A DNA stretch of 64,000 nt from NCBI GenBank assembly GCA_944332455.1, contig CALVJY010000013.1, positions 1-64,000 of the forward strand, written 5' to 3'. The notes below the pieces were generated by a model, which did not search any database, had not been told where the DNA came from, and saw only the letters and a program-made list of their open reading frames with translations. The position numbers were made by a program, and so were the translations under genes. Below are positions 49,627 through 58,502 of this stretch, in pieces. This stretch comes from an uncultured Clostridia bacterium. GTDB taxonomy: Bacteria > Bacillota > Clostridia > Christensenellales > HGM11417. Every line of letters starts with the position of its first letter. Positions within the stretch are counted from its first letter, which is position 1.

Positions 49627-50535
49627 TCAGCCCTTGACGCTGCCGAGCACGATGCCGTTGACAAAGTACTTCTGCAGGAAGGGATAGGCCGCCATGATGG
49701 GCAGCATGGTGATGAAGATCTGCGCCGACGAGACCGAGGTCCCGCCCAGCTTTTCCAGGGCTTCGGCCTGGCTCATGCTGCCGGAGACCAGGGTCTGCAG
49801 CATGTCGTAGAGCATGGTCTGCAGGGGGTAGTTCATACTGGTGGCGGAATAGAGCTTGCCGTCGAACCAGCTGTTCCAGTGACCCACAAAGGCATAGAGC
49901 ACGATGGTGGCCAGCACCGGCGTGGACAAGGGCAGCACGATCCGGAGCAGTACCCCGAAGTAGTCGCAGCCGTCCACCTTGGCGGCCTCCTCGATCTCCC
50001 TGGGGAGCTGGCGGAAAAAGTTCATCATCAGCAGGGCGTAGTAGGTGTTGACCGCCCCCGGAATGATGTAGACCCAAAGCGTGTCGTAGAGCTTGAGCTG
50101 CTTCATCAGCAGGAAGGTGGGGACCATGCCGCCGCTGAAGAACATGGTGAACACGATGACGGCCAGAAAGAAGGGTCTCCCCTTGAATTCCTTTTTGTCC
50201 TTGGACATGGGGAAGGCCAGCAGAATGTTGACGAACACGGTCAGGGTCACCCCGCCCAGCACCCGGAGCACCGAGTTCTTGACGGTGATGAAGAACATCT
50301 GGTTCTGGAAGACGTATTCGTAGGCCGCAAAGGTAAAGCCCTTGGGCCACAGGCCCACCAGGCCGGCGTCCGAAAAGGTCCGCTGAGACAGCGACAGGGC
50401 CAGAATGTGAACCATGGGCAGCACGCAGCAGGCGGCTACCAGCCACAAAAAGAGGTAGTTGAAGTACTTGAATACCTTGTAGGCGGCAGATTCCCGCCTC
50501 TTGGCCAAAGTCGATTTTTTCGATGTCGCAGCCAT
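49627..50535 (-). CDS. Carbohydrate ABC transporter permease (LplC/MalG-like)
   Basis: This is a 302-residue inner-membrane permease with six predicted helices. The EAA loop is REIEEAAKVDGCDYFGVLLRIVLPLS, which contacts the ATPase. The C-terminal AAYPFLQKYFVNGIVLGSVKG is diagnostic of the LplC/YtcP group. ATG 50535 lies one base after the previous stop. No ATPase is encoded here; a shared MsmK-like ATPase elsewhere is expected. Confidence 0.93.
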   Translation of the reverse strand: MAATSKKSTLAKRRESAAYKVFKYFNYLFLWLVAACCVLPMVHILALSLSQRTFSDAGLVGLWPKGFTFAAYEYVFQNQMFFITVKNSVLRVLGGVTLTVFVNILLAFPMSKDKKEFKGRPFFLAVIVFTMFFSGGMVPTFLLMKQLKLYDTLWVYIIPGAVNTYYALLMMNFFRQLPREIEEAAKVDGCDYFGVLLRIVLPLSTPVLATIVLYAFVGHWNSWFDGKLYSATSMNYPLQTMLYDMLQTLVSGSMSQAEALEKLGGTSVSSAQIFITMLPIMAAYPFLQKYFVNGIVLGSVKG

Positions 50536-50536
50536 T

Positions 50537-51484
50537 TCAGAACACCCTGTAATCCGTGACTTTTGTGCACACCACATTGACCGTGACGATCAGTATGGCG
50601 CTGATGACGCCCTTGAACAGCCCGATGGCCGTGGACAGCTCCTCCTGGTTTTGCAGGATCCCCATCTTGTAGACGATGGTGTCGATGATCTCCGCCCGGT
50701 CATAGACCAGGGGGTTGTAGAGCACCAGGATCTGCTCGAAACCGGCGTTCAGCACGTTGCCCAGGTTCAGGATTCCCACCAGCATGACGATGGGCATGAT
50801 GCCCGGCAGCGTAACGTGAACGGTCTGCTTGAAGCGGCCGGCGCCGTCGATCTCGGCGGCCTCGTAAAGCCCCTTGTCGATGCCGGTCAGCGAGGCCAGA
50901 TAGACCACGGTGGAAAAGCCGAAGCCCTTCCACAGGTCCGAGGCCACGATCATGGTCACGAACTGTCCGCCGTCGGTGAAGATGTTCAGATCGATGCCGA
51001 TCTGCCTAAGCGGCACGGTCAGGCTGCCCTGGCTGCCGAACAGCTGAAAGATGATGTTGCCCAGCACCACCCAGGACAGAAAGTAGGGCAGGTAGATCAT
51101 AGTTTGGATGCTGCGCTTCTGCCACTTGGAGTGGACTTCGTTCAGCATCAGGGAGATGATGATGGGGATGGGAAAGCCGATAAAGACCTTCAGCGAGGCG
51201 ATCAGCAGCGTGTTGCCCATGATGTTCCAGATGTCCGGGATCAGGAACATTTCCCGGAACCACTTCAGCCCTCCCCAGGGCGACCCCCAGATCCCCAGCC
51301 GGACATAGTAATTTTCCACAAAGGCCAGCCGGATGCCGGCCATGGGGACGTAGCAGAACAGGATGATCAGCCCGATGGGCAGGATCATCATGACGTAAAG
51401 CTGCCATTCGCTGGTCCTGAAGTATCTCTTTTTTTTGCGGGGCGAGGCGGCGGCCGTCTCGGCTTTGACCCTCAGATTTTCCAT
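50537..51484 (-). CDS. Carbohydrate ABC transporter permease (LplB/MalF-like)
   Basis: This is a 315-residue permease. EWQLYVMMILPIGLIILFCY begins helix 1. The EAA motif KGLYEAAEIDGAGRFKQTVHVTLPG precedes the last helices. The C-terminal VNVVCTKVTDYRVF is typical of LplB. It follows the binding-protein gene after a perfect intercistronic stem-loop and is coupled to the second permease. Confidence 0.93.
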   Translation of the reverse strand: MENLRVKAETAAASPRKKKRYFRTSEWQLYVMMILPIGLIILFCYVPMAGIRLAFVENYYVRLGIWGSPWGGLKWFREMFLIPDIWNIMGNTLLIASLKVFIGFPIPIIISLMLNEVHSKWQKRSIQTMIYLPYFLSWVVLGNIIFQLFGSQGSLTVPLRQIGIDLNIFTDGGQFVTMIVASDLWKGFGFSTVVYLASLTGIDKGLYEAAEIDGAGRFKQTVHVTLPGIMPIVMLVGILNLGNVLNAGFEQILVLYNPLVYDRAEIIDTIVYKMGILQNQEELSTAIGLFKGVISAILIVTVNVVCTKVTDYRVF

Positions 51485-51511
51485 AGATGTTTCTCCCTTC
51501 CGATCGGTTCG

Positions 51512-51534
51512 GGAGGGGCGGGATCCGCCCCTCC
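51512..51534 (-). promoter_or_regulatory. Intercistronic stem-loop between binding-protein and permease genes
   Basis: GGAGGGGCGG/CCGCCCCTCC, ten perfect pairs with an ATC loop and no T-run. Such structures usually stabilise the upstream message, giving more binding protein than permease. Confidence 0.75.
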
Positions 51535-51546
51535 TCCCCTGCCCTC

Positions 51547-53289
51547 TCAGGCCCAGGTGTCGCGGTAGTAGGTGTTCAGCTCGTCCAGAATGGCCTGGAT
51601 GCCCAGCTCGCGGTGGTTCTGCACAAAGTTGTCAAACTGCTCCTGGGTGATGGGGGTATCCTGGGTCATGAATTGCATCATGGTGGTCTCCTGGTAATTG
51701 GAGACCACGGCAGCCTTGGCCACCATCTGCTCGGTCGCCGTGCCGTGGTAGCCGCCGTAGTTGATCCGGCCGTCGTACTTCTTGACGATGGGCTCGACCT
51801 CGGCGTAGATCTTGTTATACATCCACTGATAATTGTTGCTCACGGGGTCGGGGTCGGCCCTCCAGCCGGTGATGCAGTCGTAGACGAAGTAGGAGGAGGC
51901 CATCATGTCCGAAGTGTCCCCCGTCTCGATGGCTTCCAGCACTTCCTGGCTGGAGTAGTAGTTCTTGTCGGGGGCGTCGAAGACCACCGGAGACCATTCC
52001 CACATGTCGCCCGCGCAGGACTCGTACTTGGGGTCGGTCATCAGCTCGCCCAGTGCCTTGCTGTAGGGGGCGTTGACGTCGAAGCAGCCCTCCACGATGT
52101 GGTTGAGCATGATGAACAGGGCCTCGGGGTTCTGGCACTTGTAGGAGACCACGTAGTAGAGGGTCAGGTTGGGCCGGGAATAGGGCTCCAGGATCTCTCC
52201 GTTCTCGTCGTAGAGCACATCCACTTCCCAGTCGGCACCGGAGATCATCTTGACGGTGTCGTTGATCTCCTGCAGGGGCTGCCAGAAGCGGCCGATGTAG
52301 ATGCCGCATCCGCCGTTTCGGACCACCTGGCTGGCCGTTCCCTGCTCGCTGAAGTAACGAGAGTCATAGATGCCGTCGGCCACCAGTTGGCGCACCGAGT
52401 TGAGGGCGTTCAGCATTTCGGGTTTGTGGGTGGAATAGGTCCAATTTTTGTTCTCGTCCTGCTCGTAGTAGGCGTGCGTGGCGCCGAACAGCTGGAACAG
52501 GAAGTTGGTGTCGTTGACGTACAGGGGGTAGAGCGCCGTCCTCCAGTTCAGAAGGTCGGGGATCTCCCGCTTGAAGCGATAGGCCAGGTCGATCAGCTCG
52601 GTGCTGCTCTTGGGCATCAGCTCCAGGTAGCGGGAGGCATCGCCGAAGTCCTTTTCGGCCAGCGCCTGCAGCCAGTCGGTGCGGATGAACACATAGGGCA
52701 GGTAGGAGTACTTGTCGATGAGCATGGGAATGGCGTACAGCTTGTCGCCCTTGTAGGAGGATGCCAGCACGTTGTCGGCCCGGCGCTCCGCCTTTTCCTC
52801 CTCGGTCCAGCTGTCGAAGGTGGGATCCATGGTGTTGTACTCCAGGATCTGCTTCAGATGCGGGGAGGCGTACTTTTCATAGTAGGGGGTCAGGTCGCGG
52901 AGCATCCCCTGCTCGTATAACTCGTCCAGCATGACCTCGCTGCAGGGGGTGATGTCGGGGAGGTCGTCGTCGTACATGTTGTTCTTGACCTGGGTGGAGA
53001 TGTCGGTGGAAGAGCCCGAGAATTTGACCTGGAGGTCGGCGTTCAGGGTCTCGTTCCACAGGTCGTACACGGCGTTCATGCCAATGTACTCGTCCCCGAA
53101 GTAGGAGTTGGGCTTGTCGACCAGTTGGCCGATGGTCAGGGTGACCGTCTCCTCATAGCGGTGGAAATACCCGTACTCGGGCAGTTCCAGGTCCTCGATC
53201 TCCCCCATGCCTCCCCCGCAGCCGGTCAGAACGGCCGTGCAGGACATCAGGCAGAGCAGCAGAACGGAAAGAAAGGTTTTGCGCATCAT
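51547..53289 (-). CDS. Extracellular solute-binding lipoprotein (LplA-like, family 1)
   Basis: This is a 580-residue lipoprotein with a hydrophobic leader and LTGC lipobox. Binding-protein features include the N-terminal VTLTIGQLVDKPNSYFGDEY, DDDLPDITPCSEV and YVFIRTDWLQALAEKDFGD. It probably captures a complex oligosaccharide for the adjoining permeases. AAGGAG sits 4-5 nt before ATG ATG at 53289/53286. An in-frame ATG at 53304 contains that Shine-Dalgarno within its codons and is less likely. Confidence 0.9.
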   Translation of the reverse strand: MMRKTFLSVLLLCLMSCTAVLTGCGGGMGEIEDLELPEYGYFHRYEETVTLTIGQLVDKPNSYFGDEYIGMNAVYDLWNETLNADLQVKFSGSSTDISTQVKNNMYDDDLPDITPCSEVMLDELYEQGMLRDLTPYYEKYASPHLKQILEYNTMDPTFDSWTEEEKAERRADNVLASSYKGDKLYAIPMLIDKYSYLPYVFIRTDWLQALAEKDFGDASRYLELMPKSSTELIDLAYRFKREIPDLLNWRTALYPLYVNDTNFLFQLFGATHAYYEQDENKNWTYSTHKPEMLNALNSVRQLVADGIYDSRYFSEQGTASQVVRNGGCGIYIGRFWQPLQEINDTVKMISGADWEVDVLYDENGEILEPYSRPNLTLYYVVSYKCQNPEALFIMLNHIVEGCFDVNAPYSKALGELMTDPKYESCAGDMWEWSPVVFDAPDKNYYSSQEVLEAIETGDTSDMMASSYFVYDCITGWRADPDPVSNNYQWMYNKIYAEVEPIVKKYDGRINYGGYHGTATEQMVAKAAVVSNYQETTMMQFMTQDTPITQEQFDNFVQNHRELGIQAILDELNTYYRDTWA

Positions 53290-53668
53290 TTTTCTCCTTT
53301 TCATATGAGATTTGAGATTCCGAAAAGGTATACTTTTCGGGAAATCACCTTGGAAAAACAATTTTGAAAGCCGTTTTTGCTTTTTCGCCGATTCCGGTTT
53401 GGGATCGGATTTTTTTATGTCTTTTGAAAATTCCGAAAAAGCATAACTTTTTCGGAGGCACCATCGGTGCCGGGAAGGCGCGCCCGTTCCCTGCTTTTAC
53501 GAGATGCCGGCTTTCAGTCCCGCGACAGGGCTGCAAAACATACCTTGTCAGGAGGCGGCCTCACCTTGAAAAATACGCCCGCTCCCCGCATTTGCAGGAA
53601 CGGCCCGCCTAGGCAGGAGTGCCATATCCTCAAAACAGCCGGATCAAAGCCATTTTCGGAAAAACTTC
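53290..53668. other. Regulatory-looking gap with two related inverted repeats
   Basis: No gene. CCGAAAAG/CTTTTCGG at 53320-53340 and CCGAAAAAG/CTTTTTCGG at 53433-53455 are two versions of one inverted repeat, both preceded by ATT. GGCACC/GGTGCC lies next to the second. They may be operators or a weak terminator plus an operator. A promoter could not be fixed. Confidence 0.6.
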
Positions 53669-54835
53669 TCAGTAGCTGCCAAGCAGGGTGGTGAGAATGG
53701 TCTGGGCATACAGCCGGGCCAGAAAGTCATTGGGATGGTTGACGTTGTTCCCGGTCATGTCGTAGTAGCGCTTGTGCCGGAGCAGCTGCCGGTGCTGAGT
53801 AGTCACGCAGGCCACTCCCGTCTGCCCGTCCTCCTCGGCCAGGGCCAGGAGCTCGTCCTCGAAGCGGACCTGGTTCCCGTAGAACCCGGACACCTCCTCG
53901 TTCGGCAGCATGGTGGAGACCAGCAGGATCTCGCATTCCGGATTTTTCGCCCGCACGGCGGAGATGATTCCGGCGATCTGGCTGCGGTACAGTTCGGGCG
54001 ACAGGCCGGCATCATTCATGCCGAAGCCCAGCACCAGAAGGTCCGGCGAATGGACGTTGACCGAAGTCTCCACGTTCTGAAGTCCCCAGGCCGTAGTCGT
54101 TCCGCCGACCGCCGTGTTGTAAGATTGAATCCTCACGCCGTAGCGGATCTCCAGGAAGCGCCGCACCATGTCCGGCCAGCTTTCGGCCGAGGGCTGGACC
54201 CCGATGACCTTGCTGGAGTTGGCGCCCGTGGTGATGGAATCCCCGTAGAACACCATGCTGACCTGTTCTTTGTCAGCCAGCTTTCCCAGGAATCCGGAAA
54301 ACCTTTCGGCCTGGGGCTCGGGCACCATGTCCTCCCAGCGGGAGGCGTGCCGGTAGGTCACCGCGATCTGCCGGGAACAGAAGGTGTCCCCCTCGCCGAA
54401 GACGATGTTATTCTTTCCCGGCACCGTGCAGGGAAAACTGCCGTCCGGAATGGGCAGAGCCGGGTAGTACTCCTCCTCGGTCCAGCAGGGGATCCGGGTC
54501 TCCTCGGTCAGGCGGAGCTTTCCGCCCTCGAAGGTGTAATCCCTCCCCTCCTCGTACTCCGTCCTCAGGTCGTAGGAGCGCACCGAGATCAGCTCGGCGT
54601 CCTCGTACAGCAGCGGGGCCTCGTCCTCCCTGCCCACGAACATCACCGTCTCGTTGACCACGGTGTCCCCCAGCCAGAAGGGGCGGACGTAGGTCTCCAG
54701 ATCATAGCGTTCAAAGACGGGCAGGTCGGCCGGCGGCCCGGAACTCTGTTCCCCGGGATCCGCCGGACCGCAGCCCCAGCACAGCAGTCCCATCAGCGGC
54801 GCCAGGATCAGCGCCGCAGCTTTCCGGGCCTTCAT
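53669..54835 (-). CDS. SGNH/GDSL-family esterase lipoprotein
   Basis: This is a 388-residue lipoprotein with lipobox CWGC. An N-terminal beta-sandwich domain (residues 40-185) is followed by an SGNH hydrolase: block I FYGDSITTGAN (Ser), block II AVGGTT, block III GFGMND and block V NHPNDF (Asp-x-x-His region). Similar two-domain proteins are carbohydrate acetyl-esterases. It would deacetylate glycans outside the cell. Its ATG shares one base with the stop of the upstream GH-like gene. Confidence 0.85.
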   Translation of the reverse strand: MKARKAAALILAPLMGLLCWGCGPADPGEQSSGPPADLPVFERYDLETYVRPFWLGDTVVNETVMFVGREDEAPLLYEDAELISVRSYDLRTEYEEGRDYTFEGGKLRLTEETRIPCWTEEEYYPALPIPDGSFPCTVPGKNNIVFGEGDTFCSRQIAVTYRHASRWEDMVPEPQAERFSGFLGKLADKEQVSMVFYGDSITTGANSSKVIGVQPSAESWPDMVRRFLEIRYGVRIQSYNTAVGGTTTAWGLQNVETSVNVHSPDLLVLGFGMNDAGLSPELYRSQIAGIISAVRAKNPECEILLVSTMLPNEEVSGFYGNQVRFEDELLALAEEDGQTGVACVTTQHRQLLRHKRYYDMTGNNVNHPNDFLARLYAQTILTTLLGSY

Positions 54836-56424
54836 CAGGCCGCCGCGAAAGCGGGCACCGCGCCCTGGGGCAGCTCGGCCGCATATTCGCTGCGCACGGA
54901 GAACTGTGCGGGATCGGTGGACGACAGCAGGGTCACGCCTTTTTCAGAGAGCAGGCGTCCCAGGTCTTCCCGGATGTAGTAGGTCCCGTTCAGCACCGTG
55001 CCGGCATACAGACTTTCGATCCCGTCCAGCAGGTCGGGATCGGCCAGCAGCTGGGTGTCGGTCACGAAGCGGACCTGTCTGGCTCCGTCGGTGGAGAGGC
55101 GGTTGAATATGGCCTGATAGAGGGCGGTCGCGGCCGTCTTCTGCCAGATGATGTCGGCGGTGTTGATGAGGATGGCCACGGTCGGGTCGGCGGCCTCCCG
55201 CAACTCGGCATTGTAGAAATTGGGGACGTACTCAGCCAGCGCCTCGCTGTACTGGGCGATCTCGGCCCCGGTCCAGTTGCAGGTGTTCAGGTACTTGATC
55301 CCCTTCATGCCCATGTGCTGGGCTTGGGTCTGATAGGGCCCGAGCGAGGTGTCGCCGGCATTAATCAGGGCCTGAATGGTGGGATGCCACAGGCCGTCGA
55401 TCTCGGAGGCCAGCTCCAGGCCGTCCCCCATGTCGATGTAGTCCATGGAGAAGTCGTGCGGGAAGCCGGGGCCGTCGTCGGTGTGCAGGATGTCGCAGGC
55501 CTGCGAGGCCAGCCAGGGATCCACGATCCCCCTGCGAGTGACCGCCGCCTCGTCCCAGATACAGCCGACCTGCAGGGCGAAGGGCACGCCGGGGGCATTT
55601 TCGTGCTGGATGTCCCGGAACAGCCGGCTCATTTTCAGGCACTCGGACTGACGGAACATCTGCCAGTCGAAGTAGAACAGCTCGGACAGTTCGGTTCCCT
55701 CGATGGCGTCCAGCTCCTCCGGGGAGGAAAAGCTCCGTCCGGAGACCTGGGTCAGTTCCTCGGCCGTGGGATGCTCGCTCTTCAGGTAGGTCCGGAAGGC
55801 CGCGATGGCGGGCTCGCCGTAATCCAGCACTCCGCCGGCGTCGCAGAAGTACTCCAGCTCGCCGTACTGCGAAGTGCGGGCGTGCATCCGGAACAGCCGG
55901 TCGCCGTAGCGCTCGTAGACGTGGGCGCTGAAGGCGTCAAAGGCGTCGGTCATGGCCTTCACGGTGTCGGGATCGGAGAGGCTGGGAGAGGCGCCGCGGC
56001 CGGAGAATTCATAGATCCGGCCGTCCGGCAGCTTCTGCCATTCGATCTCCTCCGTCCAGGGCAGGCCGATGGACCAGAACATCAGGCTGGTCGACAGGAA
56101 CAGATCCTCCTCGGCAAAGGCGTCCAAAATAGCGTCGATGTAGCGGAAGCCGTAGTCTCCGCGGGTGTACTCCAGGCGGGTCCAGCGGAAGGTGATGTCC
56201 GCCCCGTTGTAGCCCATGGCCTTGATCTGTTTGGCCAGATTGGCGGCGTCCCCCGCCGTGCCGATCTGCCAGTCCCAGAAGGAAAAAGTGACGAATTGCT
56301 CGGGCATGGTGACCTCCGGGTTTGAAGAGTTTTCCTCCTCCGAGCTCTCCGAGGCAGGCGTCCCGCAGGCGGCCAGCCCCAGAGCCATCAGAAGCACGAG
56401 GAAAACGGCGGCAAGTTTTTTCAT
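54835..56424 (-). CDS. Secreted beta-galactosidase-like (GH42/clan GH-A) lipoprotein
   Basis: This is a 529-residue lipoprotein (lipobox LAAC, C20). After a Ser/Glu linker, FSFWDWQIGTAGDAANLAKQ and MGYNGADITFRWTRLEYTRGDYGFRYIDAILD fit the N-terminal part of a GH42-like barrel. RTSQYGELEYF offers a candidate acid/base Glu, and SMDYIDMGDGLELASEIDGLWH a candidate nucleophile region. The C-terminal alpha/beta part resembles a class I glutamine amidotransferase-like trimerisation domain. AAGGAGG precedes ATG. Family placement is tentative. Confidence 0.65.
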   Translation of the reverse strand: MKKLAAVFLVLLMALGLAACGTPASESSEEENSSNPEVTMPEQFVTFSFWDWQIGTAGDAANLAKQIKAMGYNGADITFRWTRLEYTRGDYGFRYIDAILDAFAEEDLFLSTSLMFWSIGLPWTEEIEWQKLPDGRIYEFSGRGASPSLSDPDTVKAMTDAFDAFSAHVYERYGDRLFRMHARTSQYGELEYFCDAGGVLDYGEPAIAAFRTYLKSEHPTAEELTQVSGRSFSSPEELDAIEGTELSELFYFDWQMFRQSECLKMSRLFRDIQHENAPGVPFALQVGCIWDEAAVTRRGIVDPWLASQACDILHTDDGPGFPHDFSMDYIDMGDGLELASEIDGLWHPTIQALINAGDTSLGPYQTQAQHMGMKGIKYLNTCNWTGAEIAQYSEALAEYVPNFYNAELREAADPTVAILINTADIIWQKTAATALYQAIFNRLSTDGARQVRFVTDTQLLADPDLLDGIESLYAGTVLNGTYYIREDLGRLLSEKGVTLLSSTDPAQFSVRSEYAAELPQGAVPAFAAA

Positions 56425-56467
56425 AGTTCCTCCTTATCGGGCAGATCGCTGCCCATTGTTCCCTGAA

Positions 56468-56518
56468 ATGATATCACAAGAAATGTTGATTGTCGATTCA
56501 CTTTTGTTGCCAAATTCC
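56468..56518 (-). promoter_or_regulatory. Promoter with shared locus box (copy 1)
   Basis: TCGACA (56491-56496), 17 bp, TATCAT (56468-56473). The -35 region and upstream (TGGCAACAAAAGTGAA) are near-identical to the promoter at 58324-58374. Confidence 0.75.
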
Positions 56519-56541
56519 GGCTTCAGGCAAATTTTCTCCCC

Positions 56542-58296
56542 TCAGCGGACCCGTTTTTTGCCGAGAATCAGGGCCAGCCCCATCGGGATCAGCAGCGCGG
56601 CGGGAAGGGCCGCCGTGCCCAGACTGCTCCCGCAGCCCTTGCTCTGGGCGCCGGGTTTGAGGACTTCGAAGGCCTCGGTGTAGTAGATGTAGACGTCCCC
56701 GTAGGCCGCGATGACCGACCAGCGGTCCCCCCGGTCCTCGCACAAAAAGACGTTCCCCTTTTCCTCGGTCTCCCCGCCGGCGTAGCGATGGACCAGTACG
56801 GGGATCTCATCCCCCGCCGCCAGCGTCTCCCGGACGGTCCCGGGCAGCCCCCGGACGGTCTCGGTCCGGTTGGCCAGCACATCTGCCACGTCGTTGGCAA
56901 TGCCCGTATAGCCGGCGTCAAAGGCGCTCTGGACCGCGGCGTTGTCGGCGAAGGTCCAGTACCAGCCGATGATGCCCCGGTCGCGCAGGCCGCCTTCGTT
57001 GAAGTCCACGCTGGTGTTGGTGTACATCGTGTCCACGGTGGTGTTGAGGGATCCCATCCAGTTCAGGGTCTCGGCCAGCGTGGCGGCCGAGGCCGTGTTG
57101 ATGTTGGCGGTCGGGATCTGGGGCAGCACCCGCTTCATCTCGTTCAGCATCGAGGTGTTTCCGGAGATCACCACCACCTGATCCAGAAAGTCCTGCTCCT
57201 CCAGCTTTTCCTTGAGCACGTTCAGCAGCTGGAAATTGCCGGATTTGATCTCGAAGACCAGCACCACGTCCGTGCCCTTCAGCGCCCCGATGATCTCCTC
57301 CAGGGTGGGGATCTCCTCGGGCTCGAACTGGTCCAGGCGGTAAGATTTGACCTCCTCCAGCGTCATGCTCTCGATGGCGCCCTGTCCGTTCGTGGTGGCG
57401 TCGATGGTGCTGTTGTGCATGATGACGATCTCGTTGTCCGAGGTCAGGTAGCCGTCCACCTCCACGTGGGTGGCCCCGTTCTCGACGGCCGCCAAAGTGC
57501 CGCTGACCGAGTTTTCGTTGCAGATCTTGGGCATGCCCCGGTGCGCCACATTGAAGGGGGCGCGGGCCAGACTGCCCTCCCAGAAGCTCTCCAGCACGTC
57601 GTACACGCCGGCAAAGTCCGCGGCCGCCACCCCGTAGGCCCCCGTCGCCACACAGTCGGTCAGGCCGAAGGCGGACTCGTCCTCCGCCATCACCCAGACG
57701 GCCTTCAGGCGGGACTGGATGTAGCGCACGTTCTCGGCCGTGGCCAGTTCCCGGGGCAGGAGCACCGCGCCGGCGCGGTTTTCGTGCGCGGTCGCCACGA
57801 TCTCGGCCGGATCGGTCTGCCGGGTGACCTCCAGGATCGCCCGGCTGCGGATGACGTCGGTCCGCACCTTTTTGATCAGTTCCGGCTGATCGGACAGGAC
57901 GGCCAGATCCAGCAGATCGGGATCTTCCTGCAGCAGCCGGACGGCGGCCTCGGCGGCCGCCTGATCCTCCAGCTTCAGGACGGGAATGACCTTTCCGCGG
58001 AGTTGTTCGTACACTTCCGAAAAGCTCCCCAGCGTCTGCCCTTCCCCGTCCAGCACGTTGCCCTCGCCGTCAAAGCGCAGGATGGCGTTGGAGGGCCGCT
58101 CCTCCCCGGTCAGCGAGGAAAGGGTCTCCCCATCCCGGACGTCGCAGACGACGGTGGGCGGGTTGATCATGGGCAGGCTCTCCGGGCGGTAGGTCTCCGC
58201 CAGATCGGCCGCGGCAGATGCGGAGCTTTGGCCGAGGACCGGCCCCAGACAGCAGACCGCCAGCAGCAGGCTAAGCAGCAGAAATCTCTTTTTCAT
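56542..58296 (-). CDS. Secreted glycerophosphodiester phosphodiesterase with degenerate tandem domain
   Basis: This is a 584-residue exported protein. A signal peptide (residues 1-28) precedes two barrel-like halves. The first (30-245) looks like a degenerate GDPD domain. The second has the active-site motifs VAHRGMPKICNENSV, EVDGYLTSDNEIVIMHN and VFEIKS, typical of GDPD. The C-terminus is SKGCGSSLG, a hydrophobic helix and GKKRVR. It may release glycerol phosphate from teichoic acids or phosphodiester-decorated glycans. AAGGAGGAAAAAAACC precedes ATG. Confidence 0.88.
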   Translation of the reverse strand: MKKRFLLLSLLLAVCCLGPVLGQSSASAAADLAETYRPESLPMINPPTVVCDVRDGETLSSLTGEERPSNAILRFDGEGNVLDGEGQTLGSFSEVYEQLRGKVIPVLKLEDQAAAEAAVRLLQEDPDLLDLAVLSDQPELIKKVRTDVIRSRAILEVTRQTDPAEIVATAHENRAGAVLLPRELATAENVRYIQSRLKAVWVMAEDESAFGLTDCVATGAYGVAAADFAGVYDVLESFWEGSLARAPFNVAHRGMPKICNENSVSGTLAAVENGATHVEVDGYLTSDNEIVIMHNSTIDATTNGQGAIESMTLEEVKSYRLDQFEPEEIPTLEEIIGALKGTDVVLVFEIKSGNFQLLNVLKEKLEEQDFLDQVVVISGNTSMLNEMKRVLPQIPTANINTASAATLAETLNWMGSLNTTVDTMYTNTSVDFNEGGLRDRGIIGWYWTFADNAAVQSAFDAGYTGIANDVADVLANRTETVRGLPGTVRETLAAGDEIPVLVHRYAGGETEEKGNVFLCEDRGDRWSVIAAYGDVYIYYTEAFEVLKPGAQSKGCGSSLGTAALPAALLIPMGLALILGKKRVR

Positions 58297-58323
58297 GGTT
58301 TTTTTCCTCCTTATTTTGTCTAC

Positions 58324-58374
58324 ATTTTAGCACAAGGATTGTTGATTGTCGATTCACTTTTGTTGCCAGATTCC
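58324..58374 (-). promoter_or_regulatory. Promoter with shared locus box (copy 2)
   Basis: TCGACA (58347-58352), 17 bp, TAAAAT (58324-58329), with the same upstream TGGCAACAAAAGTGAA as copy 1. Confidence 0.75.
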
Positions 58375-58502
58375 GCGCAAGCCTCCCTTTTTTTCGCCCT
58401 TTTCCCATAAAAAAGGACGCGATCCTGCCGCGTCCAGATCTCAGAATCATTTCATTTTTACTCCCGTTCTCTCCAGAAAAAGGAAGGATCATGGAAAGAT
58501 TT

